From NCBI GenBank assembly GCA_903873775.1, contig CAIQPR010000013.1:24458-88457 (forward strand): DNA of 64,000 nucleotides, written 5' to 3'. Source of the DNA: an uncultured Actinomycetes bacterium. GTDB taxonomy: Bacteria > Actinomycetota > Acidimicrobiia > Acidimicrobiales > RAAP-2. The notes under the pieces are model-generated. The model searched no databases and had not been told where the DNA came from. It saw nothing but the letters and a program-made list of their open reading frames with translations. Of the stretch, positions 58,039-64,000 are shown one piece after another (position 1 is the stretch's first letter; each line of letters begins with the position of its first letter). A program made the translations under genes and the position numbers.

Positions 58039-60573
58039 ATGCCCGACGTGCACATGTGTTTTCTTGTCGTACAGGACGCGCTCGATCTCACCAACATCCG
58101 ATCATGCGTCGAGAATGCCTGCGCCGCTGTTGGTCGACGAGATGTGTGCGAGGTCATAGGACTCGACGATGTCGCATGGGGAGATTTTGATCCCGTCGTG
58201 GCCAATGTGATCTATGCGGAGCAAGAATTTCTCGCCTCGCTCAAGCCCGCATTTCTTCGGTATTTGCTCGCCGAGGGATGGGACCGCGTGACCTATCTCG
58301 ATGTCGATTCTGAAGTCTTCGGGGATGTCGCGGACCTGCTGGACGACGACGCGGACCTCACTCTGACGCCTCATTACGTGACGTCGAACCTCGACGCACC
58401 GGTATCCACTGCGGACATCGACGTCGCACGTTTCGGACTGTTTAATACCGGATTCGTCTCGGTGCGACCTTCGGCGGTCGACTGTCTGGACTGGTGGGCC
58501 AAGGAGACGCAGCTCGACGCGGTGATTGACCCGGGCACCGGCCGATTTTTCGATCAGCGGGTTATGGACCTCGTCCCGACGATGGCGAATGTCCAAGTTC
58601 TGCGCCACCCTGGCGTCAACGTCGCGTACTGGAATCTCCATGAACGGCAACTCGATGTTCACGATGAGACCATTGACGTGCGGTGCGCGAACCAACGAGT
58701 ACCTCTGTTGATCTTTCACTACGCCGGGTTCGATAGCTCGTCGGACTGGGTACTCGATGAGCGCGCGGTCATGAAGCGCATCACCTCTTCTGTGCCGCAC
58801 GAATTTGCTGAACGCCGCCACGCGCGATATGCGTCACACGTCGACACACGCTCCTACACAGTCACGGGCGTCCCGACGTCCGAGGCCTATCCACTCGCGT
58901 GGCGCGACGCTGTTCGCGAGGATGTTCGTGTCTTTCGTCTCGCCGGTTGCTGGAGCACCGAGATGCGGCGCTCGCTCTACGAGACCGAGGGCACCGCGAC
59001 CTCGCACGTCGACACGGGCGAGGTGACACCAACACATCACGCACTCACCCGAGAGCGCTTCGTACGGGGATGGGTGCGTCACCCGTCTCTCGAAGGCGTA
59101 CCCAACGGGGTAGCGGCTTTCTTTCGCGCGGACGGGCACGAGTCGTTGGCACCGCCGTGGACGCAACTGGCGTGGATGGACGACGAGCTCGCCCCACGGC
59201 TCGGGGCTCACGGGCGATTTCTTGTGGACGTCATCGCCGCTGCGACCGCAGCGCGCGAGGGCGCGGTCGACCTGCGCATCGTCGGCTACCTCTCCTATCC
59301 GGCCGGCGTGGGTCAACCGCCCCGCACCACGCTGCAACTATGGGATCAGGCGGGCATCCCGTGTGCGATCGAGCGCATTCGCTTGCCCCAAGACGCGCCG
59401 GAACATCTGGCGGATCTCCTACGACGAAAGAACCCCTTGGCGCGCGCCGACGCCGGTCAATTGGTGTTCGTGGGATTCGATCGGTGGGCCATCGATATTG
59501 AGTCACCGTCACGACTTGATCCCCTCCGTCAAGTGATCGTTCCGGTGTGGGCCTGGGAACTGGAAAAAATTCCGGTGGAAGCCTCCCGCATTGTGCACGA
59601 CGCATCGGTGGCTCGCGCTTTCGCGCTTTCGAACTGGAGTGCTCAGGCGATCTCGCAGGCGACGGGGATTCCCGTGGCACGGCTGACCGCGTTCGACGTT
59701 CACGTCACGGTGCCCGATGCGACGCCCCCGAGCGAGCAACGTGAAGTACCACATCCGTACGTCATGGCCACTTTCGACGCGAAGAGCTTTGTGAGCCGCA
59801 AGAATCCCGACGGCGTGCTCGACGTGTGGGAAAAAGTGGCGACGGACTATCCCGACGTGTGGCTGGTGCTCAAGTCACAAGACTTCTTTCACTTGGCCCC
59901 CATTGAATTGATGAAGCGCGTCCAGCAATCGGTTCGCACGATCATGATCGATCGCACGATGACCGAGGCGGACTATTTCGCACTGTTGACGAGTTGCGAC
60001 GTCTACATCTCGCTCCACCGTTCCGAGGGCCTCGGGTTGACCCCGATTGAAGCGGCGCTGTGCGGCCGACCGGTCGTCTACACCAACTACGGCGGACTCG
60101 TGGAGTTTCTCGACGGGGACTTCTATCCGGTTGCCTACACCATGACAACGGTGGGCGCCTCGAGTTACCCTCTCGGGCCGTACGACCCATCGGCAACGTG
60201 GGCGGAGCCCGATGGTGACGACGCCGAGCGTCAACTGCGTCGCGCACTCGACGCGTCCCTCGCGCCGATTACCACCGACTTTGTGGAGGAGCAACGCCGG
60301 CTCACGCGACGTCTCGAGGACGCCCGTCGCGACGTTGTGGCCGCGGCGCACATCCTGCGGGCCGACGTGGATGCGCGACGAGTGAGTGGCAGGAGCAAAG
60401 AGCGATCGACGTCTCGTGTGCGTCGGACTGTCGGCGCGACGTCACAACGGCCATCGGGCACATCTCGAACAGCATTGTGGTGCGTCCTTGGGGTGAAGTG
60501 GATCTACCGACACCTGCCCCGCGCCACCCGGACACGATTCGATGAAGCGCGTCGCACCTTGCGGGGTCGTTGA
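58039..60573 (+). CDS. Two-domain glycosyltransferase (GT8-like N-terminal and GT4 C-terminal)
   Basis: An 844-residue protein. Residues 1 to about 260 resemble a GT8-type nucleotide-sugar transferase with TYLDVDSEVF (DxD at 88-90) and LFNTGFVSVRPSA. A middle region of about 180 residues is unassigned. From about residue 400 there is a GT4-like domain with VGYLSYPAGVGQPPRTTLQL, FDAKSFVSRKNPDGVLDVW, and SLHRSEGLGLTPIEAALCGRP with E-x7-E. A basic tail ends it. ATG 58039 may not be the true start: coding-like sequence continues upstream in frame (57976-58038, ending ...AASVARH), but a TGA sits at 57973-57975. The true N-terminus or a frame problem needs checking. Confidence 0.75.
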   Translation: MPDVHMCFLVVQDALDLTNIRSCVENACAAVGRRDVCEVIGLDDVAWGDFDPVVANVIYAEQEFLASLKPAFLRYLLAEGWDRVTYLDVDSEVFGDVADLLDDDADLTLTPHYVTSNLDAPVSTADIDVARFGLFNTGFVSVRPSAVDCLDWWAKETQLDAVIDPGTGRFFDQRVMDLVPTMANVQVLRHPGVNVAYWNLHERQLDVHDETIDVRCANQRVPLLIFHYAGFDSSSDWVLDERAVMKRITSSVPHEFAERRHARYASHVDTRSYTVTGVPTSEAYPLAWRDAVREDVRVFRLAGCWSTEMRRSLYETEGTATSHVDTGEVTPTHHALTRERFVRGWVRHPSLEGVPNGVAAFFRADGHESLAPPWTQLAWMDDELAPRLGAHGRFLVDVIAAATAAREGAVDLRIVGYLSYPAGVGQPPRTTLQLWDQAGIPCAIERIRLPQDAPEHLADLLRRKNPLARADAGQLVFVGFDRWAIDIESPSRLDPLRQVIVPVWAWELEKIPVEASRIVHDASVARAFALSNWSAQAISQATGIPVARLTAFDVHVTVPDATPPSEQREVPHPYVMATFDAKSFVSRKNPDGVLDVWEKVATDYPDVWLVLKSQDFFHLAPIELMKRVQQSVRTIMIDRTMTEADYFALLTSCDVYISLHRSEGLGLTPIEAALCGRPVVYTNYGGLVEFLDGDFYPVAYTMTTVGASSYPLGPYDPSATWAEPDGDDAERQLRRALDASLAPITTDFVEEQRRLTRRLEDARRDVVAAAHILRADVDARRVSGRSKERSTSRVRRTVGATSQRPSGTSRTALWCVLGVKWIYRHLPRATRTRFDEARRTLRGR

Positions 60574-60585
60574 GAGCGCGGTGAC

Positions 60586-62637
60586 CTACAGCGTTCCGGC
60601 GATCCAGGCGTAGGGCACGACCGGGAGCACCGACTGGGGCGCAAAGGTGGCCGGGAACGACGGCGCCGACGTCGCCACTTGGACCGCGGTCGAGGCGAGG
60701 AGGGGTCCCGGACTCGCCATGTCTGGCGTTGTGATCGGGAGATAGCGAGCGCCCGAGACGGTGGGCGGTTCGTCGGCAACGACGCACAGCACGACGTACA
60801 TGAATCCGTTCGCCCGCGGTGTGTACGTCGTGCCTCCGTCGGTCGACGCGAGAATATGCGCACCGTACGCGGTGTGAGGCTCAATTGTCGGGCCCAAATC
60901 TGCGGTGACGGCGCGCAGCGCACAGGTCTGATCGACGAGGGCCAACCAATGATTCTCAACGCTGCTGGCGCCCGTAGCTCCGGAGAACCATCCGAGGTAC
61001 GAGATCGGAACACCAGCTTGTACGGCAACCGCGATCATGAGGGGCTGACCCGACGGCACGGTCAACGTCGCGTCATCATTCACCTGAACTCGAGGAACGC
61101 TTTCGCCGAGAGTGACGCTTGAGGTGCCGGGAATCCCCGGTCCGAGGTACACCGTCGAGAGATCGCGAGAGGTGGCAATGTGACCCTGATACGTTCCCTC
61201 GACCCGCAGGGCTCCGTAGTTCTGTACGGCCGCGTGCGCGTACGTCGTGAGGTCGACATACCCAAAGACGTCGAAGGTGGCGTTGGGCGACACGTAGAGA
61301 GCGACGGTCCGCAGGGGCGTGTTGGTGCCCCCGCTTTCCATTTGCCAGTCGAGCGTTGAACGCCAGAGAGATGATGCGTCGACAGCTGATCCACTCGACC
61401 ACCCCGCCACCGACGGGCCGGGCCATCCAATCACCGCACCAACGGCGGCCAACACGACGGGTCCCCCCGCGTACGACGTCGCGGGCGTGAATGAATAGGT
61501 GGAGATCGTGGTTGAACCCACGGGATTCGTCCCACGGATCATCACGGCGAGCGGATGCGCTCCCTGGCCGTCGGTCAGAATCACAATCTCACCGTCGTAG
61601 AGAGCGACGGTGGTCGCCGCGGACAACTTGAGCTCTGTCGTCGCCACTCCCGCGGTCTGGGAGGTGGCGATAACGCCAACCGTGGTGGTCGTTGGCGGCG
61701 AGTTGTTACCTTGCCAGTGCAGTTGAGATCCGTAGAAGGTGGCACCAGCCCCTTTGCTCCCTCGCACAACGATGCCCCGCTGGGCCGCACGGTTCACTTC
61801 AACCGTAAATCGCGACATGTGCGTGTAGCCGAAGGAGTCGGCACCGTCGTACGCGTCAAACTCAATTCCGACGTAGCAATTGTGGACTCCGGCCGAGGGT
61901 CCGAAAAGTGTCTGCTCGGTCCATCGCGGCACACCCGCCGTATCTTTCGTGTTGCGGAGTTGCCACCCGCGTGCTCCGGGTAGACCGCCCGTCGGCCATG
62001 TGGCCGTCGGGGGCGCAGCAGCGTTGTGAACGAGTCCGTCGTAGTACGCACTGACGGCACACCCGTGACGAACGCCAATGCCACCGGCGGTAAGCCCGGT
62101 GCAATCCATTTGACCAAACACCACGGGCGCAAGCGGTGGCGTGATGGGCTGCGCCCAGTACTGCGGGTCTGTCATCTGCGTGTCGATGGCGACACCGGAG
62201 CCGAAAGGAAGCAGTGTGGCTCCCGACGCTTGAATCGACATCTTGACGTCGGCCAGAACGCGTCGCGAAATGATCCCGGTGGCAAATCGGTAGGAACCGC
62301 CGGGCGGAAAGAAGAGCTCGCCGCCGTGCGCCGCTTTGAGCGCCGCTTGCGCGGCCGTCACTGCGGCGGATGAATCGTGAACGCCGGTCGGATCGGCGCC
62401 GTAGGTGACGACGTTGAAACGATTCTCGGAATGCACCAACGACGTAAGCGCATTTTGCACGTAGGTCGTCGTCGCGTAGGACGAGCGGGGAAGCTGGTGC
62501 CCGACGTCCGTCGCACCCGCTTCGGGCACGGCCGCTCGCGTCACGAACAGCGCGGAGAGTCCCGCCGCCGCAGCTCCTGACGCCTTGAGGACGCTCCGGC
62601 GAGTGGGCGCGTCATCGACTCCGTCAGGACTGGTCAT
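60586..62637 (-). CDS. Tat-exported pectate-lyase-superfamily (beta-helix) protein
   Basis: A 683-residue secreted protein. A twin-arginine signal lies at about residues 13-40 (TRRSVLKASGAAAAGLSALF). The pectate-lyase-3 start VVTYGADPTGVHDSSAAVTAAQAAL marks a right-handed parallel beta-helix, as in phage tailspikes and polysaccharide lyases. A long Thr/Ser/Gly/Ala-rich C-terminal part has beta-sandwich character (from about residue 430). ATG 62637 follows TACATT by 6 bases; the frame is open to 62685. It stands head-to-tail with the two-domain GT on the opposite strand. The substrate polysaccharide is unknown. Confidence 0.82.
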   Translation of the reverse strand: MTSPDGVDDAPTRRSVLKASGAAAAGLSALFVTRAAVPEAGATDVGHQLPRSSYATTTYVQNALTSLVHSENRFNVVTYGADPTGVHDSSAAVTAAQAALKAAHGGELFFPPGGSYRFATGIISRRVLADVKMSIQASGATLLPFGSGVAIDTQMTDPQYWAQPITPPLAPVVFGQMDCTGLTAGGIGVRHGCAVSAYYDGLVHNAAAPPTATWPTGGLPGARGWQLRNTKDTAGVPRWTEQTLFGPSAGVHNCYVGIEFDAYDGADSFGYTHMSRFTVEVNRAAQRGIVVRGSKGAGATFYGSQLHWQGNNSPPTTTTVGVIATSQTAGVATTELKLSAATTVALYDGEIVILTDGQGAHPLAVMIRGTNPVGSTTISTYSFTPATSYAGGPVVLAAVGAVIGWPGPSVAGWSSGSAVDASSLWRSTLDWQMESGGTNTPLRTVALYVSPNATFDVFGYVDLTTYAHAAVQNYGALRVEGTYQGHIATSRDLSTVYLGPGIPGTSSVTLGESVPRVQVNDDATLTVPSGQPLMIAVAVQAGVPISYLGWFSGATGASSVENHWLALVDQTCALRAVTADLGPTIEPHTAYGAHILASTDGGTTYTPRANGFMYVVLCVVADEPPTVSGARYLPITTPDMASPGPLLASTAVQVATSAPSFPATFAPQSVLPVVPYAWIAGTL

Positions 62638-62643
62638 CTCGTC

Positions 62644-62649
62644 AATGTA
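62644..62649 (-). promoter_or_regulatory. -10 element (TACATT) of the Tat-exported protein gene
   Basis: TACATT on the minus strand lies 6 bases before ATG 62637 without a Shine-Dalgarno sequence. The rest of the 211-base gap up to 62848 shows only a possible TACTTT at 62781-62786 and a GAAAGG Shine-Dalgarno sequence for the next gene. Confidence 0.42.
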
Positions 62650-62848
62650 CACAGCGCACCTCGAGAGCGTTGGTCGTTCGGACAAAGTGCACTCGCGGCC
62701 GTGACGAGTACGTGATGGGCTGACGTCGTGTCGGGTTCATCAGCGGGAGCGTGTGGCGAAAATGTTCTCGACACGCCGTGTACTTTCAGTGACGCACTAC
62801 GGGTTCCTACAGCTGTGACATTCTGACGGACGAAATGAAAGGCACTCC

Positions 62849-63259
62849 ATGACACATGTCCACTTAGTGACTCTTCTGGTTGATGACTACGACGAGGCCA
62901 TTGCGTTTTTCACCAACGTCCTACAGTTCGATCTCGTCGAAGACACGGTCATGGCGGCCAACGACGGGTCGATCAAGAGGTGGGTCGTGGTGCGCGCGCC
63001 GGGTGCCGAAACGGGTCTGCTCCTCGCCCGGGCGACCACCCCGTCGCAAAATGCCGCACTGGGACACCAGACCGGTGATCGAGTGGGTTTCTTCCTCCAC
63101 GTCGATTCATTTGACACGACGTATGCCCGACTCGCGTCGGCGGGAGTGGCGTTTCTCTCAGAGCCACGACACGAGCCTTACGGCACGGTGGTCGTCTTCA
63201 TCGACCCCTACGGCAATCGTTGGGATCTCATCGAGCCGACACGTTCACCGTCCGCGTAA
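62849..63259 (+). CDS. VOC/glyoxalase superfamily protein
   Basis: A 136-residue vicinal-oxygen-chelate protein with one paired beta-alpha-beta3 fold. It begins HVHLVTLLVDDYDEAIAFFTNVLQFDL. VVVFIDPYGNRWDLIEPT at the end is the typical second metal-binding strand, with Glu a likely ligand and His near the start another. The family covers glyoxalase I, extradiol dioxygenases and resistance proteins, so no substrate can be fixed. AAAGGC lies before ATG 62849. Confidence 0.85.
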   Translation: MTHVHLVTLLVDDYDEAIAFFTNVLQFDLVEDTVMAANDGSIKRWVVVRAPGAETGLLLARATTPSQNAALGHQTGDRVGFFLHVDSFDTTYARLASAGVAFLSEPRHEPYGTVVVFIDPYGNRWDLIEPTRSPSA

Positions 63260-63282
63260 TCCACGGACCGTGCGACGAGGTG

Positions 63283-64000
63283 CTACTTCTTCACGACGAT
63301 GAGTTGGGATTTCCCCGTCACGGGGGCGTACTGAAAATTCGTGCTCCCCGCCACAGCAGCAACCAGCTTGCACGATCCCACTGACTGGTAGGTCACGACG
63401 AGCCCACTCACGGTGCAGACACCGAGGGTGGTGGATGACACCGACTTCGTTCCCGTACCGTTGGTCGTGACCACCGCGGAAAGGTGCTTGCCCACGATGC
63501 CCGTGGCCGGGGCGTTGGAAATGGTCGGCGCGTTTGAGGCGTACTTGTACACCGGGAAGCTCTGCGGTGTGCCATTACCCGCGGCGTAGTTGGTGCCCGC
63601 GGCGACCGCGGCCACCAACGTGCAGGTACCTGAGGCGACGTACGTGACCACTCTCTGCGAGGTCGTGCAGATCGACTGCGTGGTCGAGATCACAGACGTC
63701 ACACCGTCGCCGTCCGTGTGGACCAGCGCAGTGAAGGTGGCACCACGCAGTCCGTAGGCGGGGAGATTGGAAATACTCACCGTTTGGGGGACGGCGCCCG
63801 TGATCGTGAAGCTTTGGGGACTACCGTCTGCGGCCGTCATGTCCGTTGATGCGGCGACGTGTGCGGTGAGCGTGCAGGTTCCCGTCGAGGCGAAGGTGAC
63901 GGTCAGTCCCGAGACCGTGCACGTGGCGGTTGATGACGTCACCGAGCGGGTGCCCTGGCCGGTCGTGGACACCGTTGCCGTGAACGTGGCGAAGCGCGTG
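63283..64000 (-). CDS. Ig-like repeat surface protein, C-terminal end (partial)
   Basis: A minus-strand frame ends at 63283 and runs open off the right edge. At least three tandem repeats of about 83 residues are visible. Each has a T-rich strand (TFTATVSTTGQGT), a central cysteine (ATCTVSG) and a second (GTCTLTAHVA), then a linker with PQSF and SNLP/SNAP. The two cysteines per repeat suggest intradomain disulfides. The repeats end in GKSQLIVVKK with no cell-wall sorting signal visible. They resemble bacterial Ig-like domains of large exported adhesins. The N-terminal part is outside the window. Confidence 0.75.
   Translation of the reverse strand, partial: TRFATFTATVSTTGQGTRSVTSSTATCTVSGLTVTFASTGTCTLTAHVAASTDMTAADGSPQSFTITGAVPQTVSISNLPAYGLRGATFTALVHTDGDGVTSVISTTQSICTTSQRVVTYVASGTCTLVAAVAAGTNYAAGNGTPQSFPVYKYASNAPTISNAPATGIVGKHLSAVVTTNGTGTKSVSSTTLGVCTVSGLVVTYQSVGSCKLVAAVAGSTNFQYAPVTGKSQLIVVKK

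Overview
The window is ordinary chromosomal DNA of a high-GC bacterium. Its gene content points to an actinobacterium, possibly an acidimicrobiial lineage (inference). The pointers are a DUF501-Ppx pair, coenzyme F420 genes (cofE, cofD) with an LLM-type F420 oxidoreductase, a DUF5719 and Trm112 neighbourhood around GDP-mannose genes, RipA-like NlpC/P60, and many acyl-CoA enzymes. Coding density is very high. No gap without a gene exceeds 300 bases. I see no insertion sequence, prophage, rRNA or CRISPR array.

Layout. 1-5.4 kb: end of a DUF501 gene, Ppx/GppA phosphatase, acetyltransferase, GT2 glycosyltransferase, NlpC/P60 cell-wall hydrolase, one tRNA with anticodon UAA, and an MFS exporter. 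5.5-27.4 kb: an envelope-glycan and cofactor region. It holds a sugar-nucleotide pyrophosphorylase, a GalE-like epimerase, cofE/cofD, a serine hydrolase, three GT4 enzymes, a GDP-6-deoxymannose-reductase-like SDR, a giant GT2 membrane protein, a DUF5719 protein, FtsH, a CPBP protease, a PTPS-related membrane protein, CysC, phosphomannomutase and Trm112. 27.5-42.3 kb: lipid and redox metabolism. It holds a thiolase, ChrA, acyl-CoA synthetase, a glutaredoxin-thioredoxin reductase fusion, two acyl-CoA dehydrogenases, an archaeal-type riboflavin synthase, SDR, LLM oxidoreductase, PPK2, aquaporin and an enoyl-CoA-hydratase-fold protein. 42.3-49.3 kb: a WbsX-like protein, sulfotransferase, CHAP protein, Baeyer-Villiger monooxygenase, a secreted PHM-like copper monooxygenase and a PPOX-fold protein. 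49.4-64 kb: UvrD helicase, acetyltransferases, a DUF4097/ribbon-helix-helix pair with a phased operator, MscS, a large two-domain glycosyltransferase, a Tat-exported pectate-lyase-fold protein, a VOC protein and the end of an Ig-like repeat protein.

How it fits together. Phosphomannomutase and the pyrophosphorylase could supply GDP-mannose, the Rmd-like enzyme a deoxy-sugar, and the clustered glycosyltransferases would build a surface polymer. CysC makes PAPS, the donor needed by the sulfotransferase. CofE/CofD make F420 for the LLM oxidoreductase. A set of acyl-CoA enzymes suggests growth on fatty acids or similar lipids.

Two architectural habits stand out. Many genes have a TAnnnT hexamer (often TAGGCT or TAGCCT) 6-10 bases before the start codon and no Shine-Dalgarno sequence, which suggests leaderless mRNAs. 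Several convergent gene pairs share interlocked stop codons (CTAG or TTAG). The most unusual single items are the archaeal-type riboflavin synthase, the UAA-anticodon tRNA with a short variable loop, the glutaredoxin-TrxR fusion, the helically phased TGATATCA operator, and the two-domain glycosyltransferase whose coding potential continues upstream across an in-frame TGA.
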